Shown here piece after piece: positions 54,611 to 62,249 of a stretch of DNA of 62,249 nucleotides; within the stretch, counting starts at the first letter, position 1; every line of letters starts with the position of its first letter. The notes beneath the pieces are model-generated. The model saw only the letters and a list, made by a program, of their open reading frames with translations. It was not told the DNA's origin and did no database searches. The position numbers were made by a program, and so were the translations under genes. The stretch comes from Ignavibacteria bacterium (lineage in GTDB: Bacteria > Bacteroidota > Ignavibacteria > Palsa-1295): contig JABDDM010000006.1 of NCBI GenBank assembly GCA_013287605.1, forward strand, positions 1-62,249. The letters run 5' to 3'.

Positions 54611-55171
54611 CTATTTTATTAAGACGAAAGTCATTCTTAATCTCGCACTCGTATCGAAAACCCCATTCGCCGAGTAGTCCTCATGAGTAATGTTGTATTC
54701 GTGAGGCCTTCCAGTCGGCGCATAGTGAACATGATGGTGTTCCGCCGAAAGCACTAAATCCTTGGTTGGTTGGACGTCAACGAGGAGGATTGAATCGTGC
54801 AATACAGAATACGGGACGTTTTTGCATAGCAACTGGTCACTCAATTCATCACCAAAAATTGGAATTTGGCCATCCGCGTAATAAGAGCTGAATTGTCCGG
54901 AGATGAGCTGGTGAATTTGATCAACGAAAAAAACGCCGGAGTTAATGCCGTTACAAAAACTACTTGTATCAATGAGAGGCGCGTTATTACATGGTGCCCT
55001 TGAAACATCTGAATCGCCATAGCCTGGCAATCTTACAGAGTAAAGAGATGCAGTCATTGACCTCACCTTGACCTTGACGTATTGAGGTACGTTGGAGTCG
55101 TTAGGGCCCGAACTTGTCTTGCAAGCCCCAAGACCGACAAGTAGGAAGACGACAAGCAGATATTTATTCAT
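54611..55171 (-). CDS. Hypothetical lipoprotein, paralogue 1
   Basis: 186 residues with lipobox L-V-G-L-G-A-C (Cys 17). It shares with its neighbour a common plan: V-K-V-R-S-M-T-A-S-L (about 33-42), H-Q-L-I-S-G-Q-F-S-S, P-Y-S-V-L-H-D-S-I-L-L-V-D-V-x-P-T-K (about 119-136), an H-H-H or H-H-A-Y motif and an ending A-R-L-R-M-T-F-V. No known family. It carries two extra Cys pairs (C60/C71 and one near 115) missing from paralogue 2, perhaps disulfides. It lies 76 bases after the paralogue on the same strand. Confidence 0.75.
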   Translation of the reverse strand: MNKYLLVVFLLVGLGACKTSSGPNDSNVPQYVKVKVRSMTASLYSVRLPGYGDSDVSRAPCNNAPLIDTSSFCNGINSGVFFVDQIHQLISGQFSSYYADGQIPIFGDELSDQLLCKNVPYSVLHDSILLVDVQPTKDLVLSAEHHHVHYAPTGRPHEYNITHEDYSANGVFDTSARLRMTFVLIK

Positions 55172-55247
55172 GATCGTGTGAAGTCCGTATTTGAGCTAGC
55201 TATGCTTACTTTTCCAGAACCAGAGTTATCTGCCGATCGTGACAATC

Positions 55248-55814
55248 TCATTTGCTGAAAACAATCGTAAGCTTTAACCTCGCGGTTCCATCGAAGTCTG
55301 CTACCGTCGTATAATCCTCATGTGTTTCATGATAGTCATGTGGGGCGGGTTCCCAGTAGTAAGCATGATGGTATGCTGCCAAAGGCACTAGCTCCTTAGT
55401 AGGCAGAACGTCTACGAGTAGGATTGAATCATGCAGGATATAGTACGGCACTTGGTTCAACTGTAACATATCGGACCACAACTCGGCGCCGTTAGGAACC
55501 ATACCCCAGGAATCCCAGGAGCGCAATTGACCAGAAATTACGAGGTGAAGCTTATCGATAAGAAGATAGCCTGAGTTATTTGTGTTAGCGTAGCTGCTCG
55601 TATCACCGAGCGTCGTATCCCTATACGGGTAATCACCTCGAATTGGCAATGTTATTGGGACAGCGCCATTGCTGTTTACAAAATTCGCTCCGGTAAGTGA
55701 CGCTGTTATCGACCTCACCCTGACCTTGAGGAATTGAGGTGTGTCGGGTCCAGCAGGCATTTTGCATGCTCCAACGCCGGCTAAAAGGAGGATGACTGCC
55801 AGATATTTTTTCAT
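55248..55814 (-). CDS. Hypothetical lipoprotein, paralogue 2
   Basis: 188 residues from ATG 55814, chosen because the lipoprotein signal (K-K-Y-L-A-V-I-L-L-L-A-G-V-G-A-C, Cys 17) starts there; codons further upstream are not protein-like. About 40% identical by eye to paralogue 1, with shared V-R-V-R-S-I-T-A-S-L, L-H-L-V-I-S-G-Q-L and P-Y-Y-I-L-H-D-S-I-L-L-V-D-V-L-P-T-K-E-L-V. The two genes are a tandem duplication. Function unknown. Confidence 0.75.
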   Translation of the reverse strand: MKKYLAVILLLAGVGACKMPAGPDTPQFLKVRVRSITASLTGANFVNSNGAVPITLPIRGDYPYRDTTLGDTSSYANTNNSGYLLIDKLHLVISGQLRSWDSWGMVPNGAELWSDMLQLNQVPYYILHDSILLVDVLPTKELVPLAAYHHAYYWEPAPHDYHETHEDYTTVADFDGTARLKLTIVFSK

Positions 55815-56008
55815 GATCGCACGAGGTCCGTTCGTTGAAAGACTCTTGAGCAAGCGAAACAATATGAGGATGAGGGATTCACAACCATCCTCCTTTGCCG
55901 TATCGGCAGGCAAATAAGAAGCCTTACTCTCACTCAAGAACGCCGAGACAGGCCAATCGTTACACGCGAAGGTCCAATTAGACGAGTGAATGTCGCCCTC
56001 AGAACGAA

Positions 56009-57043
56009 CTAGTCACGTAGAAACTGGTACTCCCGAACAGCCTCGCTGGCAACTGGCTGATCCGAAGCCTCATTTGACGTCGATTCAATTGCCGGATAGT
56101 TGAATCCTTCCTTATCAATCATTCCATGAGATTCCTCGTCGGGCTCGGAATGACATTCTGCAGATTCTGCACCTCCCGCACCCTCTGTCCAATCTTCCTC
56201 TTCGTCTATTTCGCAATCATCCGGCAGCACTACCACGGAGTCCGCCATCGCCTGCAGCTTTCCGAGCGGACCGCGACCCAGCCAACCTGCGTGCATGTTC
56301 TTTCTAACCTCCTGGGTAAAGATGACGATCGTCACAGCCAGCTCTCGCTGCCATTTCATTAACTCCAGGGCGATCGCATCTTTTTGTCGTTGGCTCATGG
56401 CGATAAATTCGAATGCATTGATCACGATGGTCGTGAATTGATTGTCTTTGATCAGCTTGCGGATCTTCTCAAGCTGCTCGGGCCAGGTGCCGATCGGACA
56501 ATTCAAAATGCCGAACGGCATATCGGCGCGCAGCTCGACCAGTTTCTCGTCAAGCAGTTCGTGCGCCGCATCGCGAAGTGTCTCGAGTGTCGCGTAGCTA
56601 TTGACATAGAGCACCCGGACTTCATCCGAGTTTTTCCAGGCATAAGGCGTCCCCGGTTTCGCCTTGTAGTCAAAGATCGCAATCCTCTCCGGTGCACCTA
56701 GTTTGAGCTCCTCTTCAGTCGCGAGCCGGGAGCGCGGATCCTTATCCCAGATGTAGCCCCCGCCTGCATACCCAGTGTTCTTGACGGGTGAATCATTCGA
56801 CATACGAAGGGCCATCATGAGGCTCATCTTAATGTTCGTCCGAATATTTCGGCAAGCGATGATTTGTAATCCGTGCTTATGCGTAACAAACGCAGGCATC
56901 CCGCCCTTTTTCGTCGGAGTTTTATACTTAGGATCAGTCGATGAATAGATGACGGTCTTGGGTCCCGGTATCGAGGCCGCAGCCTCCATCTCAAGATCAC
57001 CAAGCGGAAAAAACGTTATCGGAAGCGTGGAAGGAATATTCAT
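56009..57043 (-). CDS. Degenerate RecA-fold ATPase-like protein with an embedded dispersed repeat
   Basis: 344 residues, soluble. The region 58-290 has the order of elements of a RecA/DnaB/KaiC core: G-L-Q-I-I-A-C-R-N-I-R-T-N-I-K-M-S-L-M in place of a Walker A (GxxxxGK[T/S] is absent), a Walker B-like strand F-T-T-I-V-I-N-A-F-E-F-I (about 203-214), and A-L-E-L-M-K-W-Q-R-E-L-A-V-T-I-V-I-F-T-Q (about 224-243) corresponding to the sensor Gln strand. An R-G-P-L-G-K-L-Q segment follows. Without the Walker lysine, ATP hydrolysis is unlikely. Residues about 290-310 are encoded by a dispersed palindromic repeat. Possibly a regulatory or DNA-binding derivative; function unknown. Confidence 0.65.
   Translation of the reverse strand: MNIPSTLPITFFPLGDLEMEAAASIPGPKTVIYSSTDPKYKTPTKKGGMPAFVTHKHGLQIIACRNIRTNIKMSLMMALRMSNDSPVKNTGYAGGGYIWDKDPRSRLATEEELKLGAPERIAIFDYKAKPGTPYAWKNSDEVRVLYVNSYATLETLRDAAHELLDEKLVELRADMPFGILNCPIGTWPEQLEKIRKLIKDNQFTTIVINAFEFIAMSQRQKDAIALELMKWQRELAVTIVIFTQEVRKNMHAGWLGRGPLGKLQAMADSVVVLPDDCEIDEEEDWTEGAGGAESAECHSEPDEESHGMIDKEGFNYPAIESTSNEASDQPVASEAVREYQFLRD
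56127..56156. repeat. Dispersed 'CATTCCGAGCC' repeat inserted in a CDS
   Basis: A palindrome-prone stretch of the widespread type TGTCATTCCGAG...GAGGAATCTCATG lies in frame in the RecA-like gene and encodes C-H-S-E-P-D-E-E-S-H-G. The same DNA read on the plus strand gives the spurious peptide MRFLVGLGMTF, a familiar mark of this repeat. Confidence 0.7.
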
Positions 57044-57364
57044 AGTTGTAAATGTTAGGGAAGGGAATCCCGATGAAGGTTATTAACAGACTTAAGTAGA
57101 GCAACAAATAGCTCGGATGCCGGACGCCAGGGAATGGCGCGGGCTAAAATTTATTGATCAGACGAGGAGCTTGCCTCAATCCTTAAAACGCCCGGATAGA
57201 GCGTAAAGTTCCAGAATAGATGCCCTTTATGTATTTAGAAGTTAGTAATTCTCACTGAAAAACCACCCTTCCATAGACCTCCTTTTTTAAGAAAGGCCGA
57301 TTGAGAGGGAACTCGCTACCCTTCACTCTGTTCATTCTCGTATGTGTAGCCACATGACTACGTA
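57044..57364. other. 321-bp divergent intergenic region
   Basis: Low-GC spacer at the left border of the ArsR cassette. No gene. The ArsR operator-like dyad is at its right end (57346-57361). Confidence 0.5.
57346..57361. promoter_or_regulatory. Candidate ArsR-family operator
   Basis: Imperfect dyad GTAGCCA-CA-TGACTAC (half sites GTAGyCA) directly before the ArsR start codon (57365). Position and layout suit autorepression. Confidence 0.45.
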
Positions 57365-57688
57365 ATGAATTTAAGACGAGACGTATTTCAAGCCATCGCA
57401 GACCCGACAAGAAGGGCTATCCTTCTGTTGGTTGCTTCGCAATCGATGACAGCGGGTGCGATAGCCTCACACTTTGACACAGCAAGACCAACCGTTTCAA
57501 AACACTTGCAAATACTCACCGAGTGTGAATTGCTTGAACACGAGCAGCACGGCAGAGCAATTTACTATCACACCAATGCAAAACAAATGAAAGAAGTAGC
57601 CGACTTTATTGAACCATTCCGCAAACTGTGGGATGATAGGTTTAATAAATTGGAAACAATAATGAACGCCTACAAGACCAGGAAATAG
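57365..57688 (+). CDS. ArsR-family winged-helix transcriptional regulator
   Basis: 107 residues. The typical ArsR/SmtB start [17 protein letters not shown] (about 6-22) is followed by the recognition helix [13 protein letters not shown] (about 40-52) and wing [11 protein letters not shown]. No obvious metal-binding Cys cluster is seen (the CxC motif is absent), so this resembles the SdpR-like branch that accompanies SRPBCC genes. A 6-base gap separates it from the SRPBCC gene. Codon use is AT-richer than the flanking genes. Confidence 0.92.
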   Translation: MNLRRDVFQAIADPTRRAILLLVASQSMTAGAIASHFDTARPTVSKHLQILTECELLEHEQHGRAIYYHTNAKQMKEVADFIEPFRKLWDDRFNKLETIMNAYKTRK

Positions 57689-57694
57689 AATACC

Positions 57695-58162
57695 ATGGGA
57701 CACAAAACACAAATCAATGCCGAAGATGGCAAACAGGACTTAGTGATTACAAGGGAATTCGATTTGCCATTGGAATTACTTTTTAAAGCGTATGTAGAGC
57801 CTGAGATTGTTGAGCAATGGATGGGAACGACAGTGCTGAAACTTGAAAATAAAAAGCACGGCAGTTATCAATTTGAAACAAGCGATGCACAGGGACACGT
57901 AGTATTTCGGGCCAATGGGGTGATCCATGACTTTAGCCCGAACCAGAACATCACACGGACATTTGAAATGGAGAATACGCCTTTTGGCGTCCAGCTTGAG
58001 TTCTTAGACTTTGAAAAACTCACTGACCACACGAGTAAGTTAAATATGCACACCATTTATGAATCGGTTGCACTCAGAGACCAGGTGCTGCAGTTACCCT
58101 TTGCTCAAGGCATCAACATGGCACATAACCGATTGGAAGACATCGTAAGCCAATTGAAATAA
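57695..58162 (+). CDS. SRPBCC/AHSA1-domain protein of the ArsR cassette
   Basis: 155 residues. Landmarks: V-I-T-R-E-F-D-L-P-L-E-L-L-F-K-A-Y-V-E-P-E (about 17-37), W-M-G-T-T, G-S-Y-Q-F-E-T and a closing helix region G-I-N-M-A-H-N-R-L-E-D. It is a START-like hydrophobic-pocket fold. ArsR-SRPBCC pairs are common in Bacteroidota, where the regulator may control the SRPBCC gene. Ligand unknown. A gene for a small membrane protein starts 6 bases later. Confidence 0.9.
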   Translation: MGHKTQINAEDGKQDLVITREFDLPLELLFKAYVEPEIVEQWMGTTVLKLENKKHGSYQFETSDAQGHVVFRANGVIHDFSPNQNITRTFEMENTPFGVQLEFLDFEKLTDHTSKLNMHTIYESVALRDQVLQLPFAQGINMAHNRLEDIVSQLK

Positions 58163-58168
58163 CGCATT

Positions 58169-58558
58169 ATGACAAAGAGAAATAAGATCATCTACTGGAT
58201 CGCTACGATCTGGCTCGCATTAGGAATGGTCTCAACCGGAGCAGTACAGTTATTCAAAGGGAAAGCGGGAGCGGGAGGAGAAGATATGATTACACAGTTG
58301 GGCTATCCTCTCTATCTTCTAACGCTACTCGGTATTTGGAAACTTCTGGGAGTTGTAGCATTGCTTATTCCTAAATTCCCTTTACTAAAGGAATGGACTT
58401 ATGCAGGCTTGTTCTTTGCCATGACGGGGGCGGCATTTTCACATATCGCAGCCGGTACCGTGAATGAAATATTTCCCTCGTTGCTTCTACTAATCCTGAC
58501 TGTGGTATCGTGGTATTTCAGGCCTGCGGATAGAACAATCATTTCGGTTCATCAATAA
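58169..58558 (+). CDS. DoxX-like small membrane protein
   Basis: 129 residues with four membrane segments (about 8-24, 44-64, 73-90, 98-114). The G-A-V-Q-L-F-K-G motif and L-G-Y-P-L-Y-L-L-T-L-L-G-I-W-K-L-L-G segment match the DoxX-like family of the ArsR-SRPBCC-DoxX cassette. Molecular function is not established. It sits 6 bases after the SRPBCC gene and 9 bases before the YdeI-like gene. Confidence 0.85.
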   Translation: MTKRNKIIYWIATIWLALGMVSTGAVQLFKGKAGAGGEDMITQLGYPLYLLTLLGIWKLLGVVALLIPKFPLLKEWTYAGLFFAMTGAAFSHIAAGTVNEIFPSLLLLILTVVSWYFRPADRTIISVHQ

Positions 58559-58567
58559 ATAAATAGC

Positions 58568-59149
58568 ATGAACCCTAAGGTTGAGTTTTATTTTAGAAAA
58601 GCCAAACAGTGGCAGAAAGAATTGGAAGCACTGAGAATGATCGTTCTTGACTGTGGGCTGACCGAAGAATTGAAGTGGGGTGTTCCTGTTTACACGTTTC
58701 AGAAACATAACATAGTTTTACTGCATGTATTTAAAGAATACTGTGCGCTTTTGTTTTTCAAGGGTGCCTTGCTGAATGATGCCAATGGTATTTTAATCCA
58801 ACAAACGAAGAACGTTCAGGCGGGGCGACAGATCCGGTTCACCAATGTTCGAGAAATCGTCGAGATGAAACCCATCTTGAAGGCCTATATTTATGAAGCC
58901 CTTGAAGTTGAACAAGCCGGTTTGAAAGTGACTTTTAAGAAGATCTCGGAATTCATCATTCCTGAAGAATTTCAGAATAAATTGGATTCAAGCACAGCCT
59001 TGAAAACTGCTTTTGATGCGTTGTCGCCTGGACGGCAAAGAGCGTACATTCTTTATTTTTCTGCACCCAAACAATCCAAAACTCGTCAGTCAAGAGTTGA
59101 AAAATGTGTGCAGCAAATTCTCAACGGAAAGGGATTAAATGATCAGTAA
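58568..59149 (+). CDS. YdeI/YdhG-family (DUF1801-type) protein
   Basis: 193 residues. The N-terminal DUF1801 domain (about 1-105) has E-E-L-K-W-G-V-P-V-Y-T-F and C-A-L-L-F-F-K-G-A-L-L, and the C-terminal part ends with A-L-S-P-G-R-Q-R-A-Y-I-L-Y-F and K-T-R-Q-S-R-V, the typical OmpD-associated tail. YdeI-like proteins have been linked to bacteriocin or peptide resistance in some species but are biochemically undefined. Last gene of the AT-rich cassette. A hairpin repeat at 59196-59222 follows. Confidence 0.85.
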   Translation: MNPKVEFYFRKAKQWQKELEALRMIVLDCGLTEELKWGVPVYTFQKHNIVLLHVFKEYCALLFFKGALLNDANGILIQQTKNVQAGRQIRFTNVREIVEMKPILKAYIYEALEVEQAGLKVTFKKISEFIIPEEFQNKLDSSTALKTAFDALSPGRQRAYILYFSAPKQSKTRQSRVEKCVQQILNGKGLNDQ

Positions 59150-59195
59150 ATTCGATGATGCCCTTTCTACTTTTAAAAAAGACAATCCTTAAAGT

Positions 59196-59222
59196 CCCTC
59201 TCTCCACGCCAGTGGGAGAGGG
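59196..59222. repeat. Dispersed hairpin repeat (CCCTCTC/GAGAGGG type)
   Basis: Stem of 11 pairs with a bulged T: CCCTCTC-T-CCAC / GTGGGAGAGGG with loop GCCA, followed by atttagggtgaggg. It is of the widespread CCCTCACCC/CCCTCTCC intergenic type. Confidence 0.65.
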
Positions 59223-59307
59223 ATTTAGGGTGAGGGCGGTGGGGCAAGGTGTCTGCAGCGTCCCCCGGAGCTTTCTTCTTGGTCAGGCGGGACGCCAGAC
59301 CCTCCAC

Positions 59308-59342
59308 AAAAAAGCCTCCCACTTTTCACAAAGTGGGAGGCT
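59308..59342 (-). terminator. Terminator of the cupin gene
   Basis: Perfect 13-bp stem AGCCTCCCACTTT (59313-59325) / AAAGTGGGAGGCT (59330-59342) with loop TCAC. On the minus strand a run of T (complement of 59308-59313) follows. It lies 73 bases after the cupin stop. Confidence 0.8.
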
Positions 59343-59414
59343 AAAGCGCAATCCGAAGCATCAATTATGTATGCTGACGAGCTTTCATCATTCATACTTC
59401 ATACTTACGCAATA

Positions 59415-59804
59415 TCAGTTCTTCTTTCTTGGCTTTGCGTAATCGACCATTCCCTGGAAATCGACGATGACTACGGGTTCGTTGCCGACGACCCATGCAT
59501 CGTGGCCAGGTGGCACGAGGCATACATCGCCTGCTTTGGCGTCGAACTCGGTGCCGTCATCCATCTTGACGCGCATCGTGCCCGAGACTTGATACTGGAA
59601 GTGCGGGGCTTCGCAGCTATCTGTGTGTACGATCGGTTGCACCGAGGTGAGCCACCTCCAGCCGGGTTCGAAAATGGCACGGCCGACGGTTGCTCCAGCG
59701 ATATTGACGAGTTCAACGCGTCCCTTCGGGAATTGTCGGACTTCATCCGGCTTACCGAAATTCTTTACTATTGCCTGTTTGACATCCTCAAGGGTTTCTT
59801 GCAT
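59415..59804 (-). CDS. Small cupin-domain protein
   Basis: 129 residues, one cupin barrel. Motif 1 region: H-T-D-S-C-E-A-P-H-F-Q-Y-Q-V-S-G-T-M (about 60-77) supplies metal-binding His; motif 2: A-K-A-G-D-V-C-L-V-P-P-G-H-D-A-W-V (about 89-105). The N-terminal 35 residues form a helix-strand lead (E-D-V-K-Q-A-I-V-K-N-F-G-K). Such stand-alone cupins may be enzymes, sugar or metal binders, or stress proteins; no substrate can be named. TACTTTTG, an exact -7 box, lies upstream at 59834-59841 and again at 59869-59876. Confidence 0.87.
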   Translation of the reverse strand: MQETLEDVKQAIVKNFGKPDEVRQFPKGRVELVNIAGATVGRAIFEPGWRWLTSVQPIVHTDSCEAPHFQYQVSGTMRVKMDDGTEFDAKAGDVCLVPPGHDAWVVGNEPVVIVDFQGMVDYAKPRKKN

Positions 59805-59942
59805 GTGCGTAATGTTGGTTAAGTGAACAGGCGCAAAAGTATCAGAACGCGTCCCTCCTATACTTGTACAAAAGTAGGTACTTTATGTAAAAAGCGGAAG
59901 TAGCGTGTGGGAGAAGTAAATGAATCAGTGAAGATGAAGGCG

Positions 59943-59997
59943 ACAGGGACGCATCACCCAGGATGCGCTTCACTGCATCCTGGACTCCGCGTCCCTG
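59943..59997. repeat. Nested palindromes of CAGGGACGC and CCAGGATGC
   Basis: CAGGGACGC (left) pairs with GCGTCCCTG (right) and encloses CCAGGATGC with GCATCCTGG. The outer stem is 9 bp, the inner 9 bp. It resembles a REP-type element and may form a strong hairpin just past the end of the last T9SS gene. Confidence 0.65.
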
Positions 59998-60017
59998 CAA
60001 CCTTCAAAGGCTGGGGA

Positions 60018-62249
60018 CTACTTTACCACGACGAATTTTCCTGTTCGTGTAGTATTTGTAGGTTGATAGCTCATCCGATATTGAAAGACGCCTTCATTCA
60101 TTGCCATCGAAGGAAGCTCAAACTGGTTTTCGCCTGCGTGTGCAGTACACTCCGCACGATAGATCGTCTTCCCGTTCATATCGCTCACATGAAGTGTAAC
60201 CAGACCCGAAGATGCAACCGTGAATGGAATCAGTATCTGCGATGAACGATCAACATAGAACGGATTTGGGCGAACGGGCTGGGCTGTGAATGACATATTC
60301 GCGCCATTAAGAAAGTAATTTTTGATCGTCGAATCGCCGCACAAAAAGACGAGGCTCACGGGTGTTGTTGTCGCCGAAGCACCGAGCGAACACTTTTGAT
60401 ATTGCTGATCGCCACCGTTCAGCTTGATGTCGACGAAGCTGATTGTTGTGCTTGTCGAATCCGATAGCGTTGCGCGAAATGCGATCCCGACCATGGGCAG
60501 CGTGGAGTCAATGGTGAGTTCCGCTCCGGTCGCGATGAATTCGATCGGGTAATAGATTGACTTGGCGCCAACCCTGAATTCCGGTCCAACGCTGATCGCC
60601 GAGTTCGGCACATAATTGATCCAGCTTATCGGAGTAAGAACATCGCCGTTGTAATTCAGTATGAATCGGATGCTTGAAAGCTTTCTCCTGGCTACTGAAT
60701 GACTTGAGTAGATGTTCATTCGGATGGTATCGCCTGCATGCACATTCAGAACTGGTTTGGCAAAGAATGTGAGGGTGTCCGTCGGTAGCGCACCTGCGGA
60801 GAGATGTATCGTGGGCGATTGATTCTGATCGGCATCGGATGTTAGTGATACTGTGCCGTTCGATTGACCAGCAATAACTGGTATGAAATGCACCTTAATC
60901 GTATCACTCTCTCCGGCTGCAAGTCCCAACGGCAATTGTTTGGTGTTGACTAAGACGAAGCCGTTGCCGGTCACGTCACGTTGCGTGACCATCAGACTAT
61001 CACAGCCCGTGTTACGATAAATGATCTGCGTATCCCTTGTTGCGCAGAAGGAGATCGTTCCGAAATCAAGCGCGCTCGAGTCGATGGAAAGTGTGCGTGA
61101 ACCGTGAATGATTTGTGCATTGACCGCAATGAATGAATCGACGACAGGCTTATTCGTGAATTGATATTGCAGGTGAATGTTGCCGGCGAATCCTCCTCGA
61201 ACGTTGGTATTGAGATACACGATGATCTTCATCGTATCTCCATCGATAATCGCGTGCGGCGCTCCGGGCTTTGTTACGATCGTCACATCAGGCGCGAGCG
61301 CACCTTCGAGCTTTACCGATTTCACATTCATCGAGACACATCCGGGATTCGTGATTGTGAAGATTACCGAATCCGGAAGATCGCAATGCGTACGTGTTCC
61401 AAAATCAATCAGCGCAGGGTTGAGCGATGATTGGAAGAATGAAGTGCCTGTCTGACCAGTCCCTCGAATCGAAATAGGGATGCGTTGAATGACTTCGAGC
61501 GCTTTGATCGTGAGAATGATACTATCCTGCACTATCGACATTGTTGTCGGCGAAAATCTCACGACAAACGAGAAAGAACTGTCAGGCAGGATAAATCTTG
61601 GGAGCTTGCCAAGTCCTGGCAATGTAAAATTTTGGCCGAGCTTGAGCAAGATCGCGTTCACCCAGAGCGTATCGCAGCCAGGATTGCTAATGGTGAGCGT
61701 CGTGTCGTAGGAACGGCACGTCGAGATCGAGCCAACATTGATCGCATTGAAGGTAGCGATCGCATTCTCGAACGGTACGAACGCCGAGACGGTGATTGCG
61801 CTATCACGATCAATGCCCTGATGTCTAAAATGTATCAGGATCGATGAAGCATATTTTCCTGAGATTCGAGGCGCAATGTGCAGCTTGAAACGAAGCACAC
61901 CACCGGAAGCAACAGCGTAAGGATAAGTCGGGGGATTGCCGTTGGCGTCAAGCAACGTGAGACCCTTCACTGCAGCCGCGTCAGCGCCTTTGACGAATAA
62001 CGTATCGCATCCCGCGTTAGTAATCGTGATCATCGAGTCTCGCGAAAGACATGCATGAACCGTGTCGAGCGTGATGGCTCTCGGAGACATCGTGAACTGT
62101 GGCGCAACCCCTGCGGCGCGTGCGTTCACGGTGATGAGCGTATCCAGCGTGCGTCCAAGAGCATTTGAGAAATAGCGTATGCGGATTTGCGTTGTGATCG
62201 TCGTATCATGATGATAGGCTCGCTTCGGATCCCATTGCAGCACGATCGA
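60018..62249 (-). CDS. T9SS-sorted protein with Cys-paired choice-of-anchor repeats (N-terminal part beyond window)
   Basis: 743 codons, open at the right edge; the gene begins outside the window. Repeating Ig-like units of about 110-120 residues each begin with an F-G/V-G-x-I-x-x-C strand and contain N-P-G-C-D-T-L or N-T-G-C-D-S-L (four clear copies), so each has one Cys in the first strand and one in the GCD motif. A cohesin-like module follows (about 485-640), then a T9SS tail: R-P-N-P-F-Y-V-D, L-H-V-S-D-M-N-G-K-T-I-Y, ending G-K-F-V-V-V-K. It would be a very large surface protein. Confidence 0.88.
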   Translation of the reverse strand, partial: SIVLQWDPKRAYHHDTTITTQIRIRYFSNALGRTLDTLITVNARAAGVAPQFTMSPRAITLDTVHACLSRDSMITITNAGCDTLFVKGADAAAVKGLTLLDANGNPPTYPYAVASGGVLRFKLHIAPRISGKYASSILIHFRHQGIDRDSAITVSAFVPFENAIATFNAINVGSISTCRSYDTTLTISNPGCDTLWVNAILLKLGQNFTLPGLGKLPRFILPDSSFSFVVRFSPTTMSIVQDSIILTIKALEVIQRIPISIRGTGQTGTSFFQSSLNPALIDFGTRTHCDLPDSVIFTITNPGCVSMNVKSVKLEGALAPDVTIVTKPGAPHAIIDGDTMKIIVYLNTNVRGGFAGNIHLQYQFTNKPVVDSFIAVNAQIIHGSRTLSIDSSALDFGTISFCATRDTQIIYRNTGCDSLMVTQRDVTGNGFVLVNTKQLPLGLAAGESDTIKVHFIPVIAGQSNGTVSLTSDADQNQSPTIHLSAGALPTDTLTFFAKPVLNVHAGDTIRMNIYSSHSVARRKLSSIRFILNYNGDVLTPISWINYVPNSAISVGPEFRVGAKSIYYPIEFIATGAELTIDSTLPMVGIAFRATLSDSTSTTISFVDIKLNGGDQQYQKCSLGASATTTPVSLVFLCGDSTIKNYFLNGANMSFTAQPVRPNPFYVDRSSQILIPFTVASSGLVTLHVSDMNGKTIYRAECTAHAGENQFELPSMAMNEGVFQYRMSYQPTNTTRTGKFVVVK

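Noticed and set aside
56126..56362. Plus-strand frame starting MRFLVGLGMTF
   Set aside because: A familiar spurious peptide created by the dispersed CATTCCGAG-type repeat, antisense to the RecA-like gene.

Overview
The window reads as a bacterial chromosome of intermediate GC from the Bacteroidota/Chlorobiota (FCB) side of the tree, probably a Kapabacteria- or Ignavibacteria-like lineage. The support is indirect: several large exported proteins end in type IX secretion (T9SS) C-terminal sorting domains, a TonB-dependent receptor is paired with a DUF4249 lipoprotein, and several gene starts are preceded by Bacteroidetes-type promoters (TTTG or TTG, about 19-23 bases, then TAnnTTTG). The exact phylum is an inference. 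No rRNA, CRISPR array, prophage or intact insertion sequence was seen.

Layout. 1-7.1 kb: a truncated CheR-type methyltransferase gene and a giant 2170-residue soluble hybrid histidine kinase with about 25 HAMP modules, 22 of them in eleven near-identical 92-residue units. 7.6-10.6 kb: a replication/repair block, dnaN-recF-dciA-like plus a small coupled membrane protein. 10.6-17.7 kb: T9SS cargo genes around a shortened 3-hydroxyacyl-CoA dehydrogenase and a PcaF/PaaJ-like thiolase, with repeat-rich intergenic DNA at 12.7-13.1 kb. 17.7-23.6 kb: maf, an orphan MalF-type permease, and a minus-strand cluster of fused NitT/TauT-type permease, ATPase with a C-terminal extension and TlpA-like thioredoxin. 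23.6-36.3 kb: a tightly packed minus-strand run nuoJ-K-L-M-N, nnr, ccmB-C-D-E-F, closed by a good intrinsic terminator. It couples the membrane arm of complex I with cytochrome c maturation. The CcmE is of the Cys type (CxxxY), and ccmA and ccmH are absent from the window. 36.4-39.5 kb: a small beta-barrel protein, asnS, tRNA-Lys(UUU) and a coiled-coil lipoprotein.

39.5-53.1 kb: TonB receptor/DUF4249 pair, an orphan T9SS tail, SRPBCC plus phosphoesterase, a fibre-like exported protein, a COG2509 FAD oxidoreductase, a lipoprotein, another T9SS protein and an exported metallo-beta-lactamase-fold protein with a degenerate metal motif. 53.1-54.6 kb: rplK-rplA with a recognisable L1-binding leader, separated from the usual secE-nusG and rplJL-rpoBC neighbours. 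54.6-59.8 kb: an accessory zone with two paralogous lipoproteins, a degenerate RecA-fold protein carrying an in-frame dispersed repeat, a lower-GC ArsR-SRPBCC-DoxX-YdeI cassette that looks acquired, and a cupin. 60.0 kb to the end: a large T9SS-type protein built of Cys-paired choice-of-anchor repeats, cut by the window edge.

Most promising observations: the HAMP array; the Cys-type CcmE in a nuo-nnr-ccm operon; the L1 leader on an isolated rplKA operon; a roughly 60-bp sequence shared by two distant intergenic regions; and the degenerate RecA-like protein interrupted by a repeat. All family names are assigned by eye from sequence motifs, without database searches.
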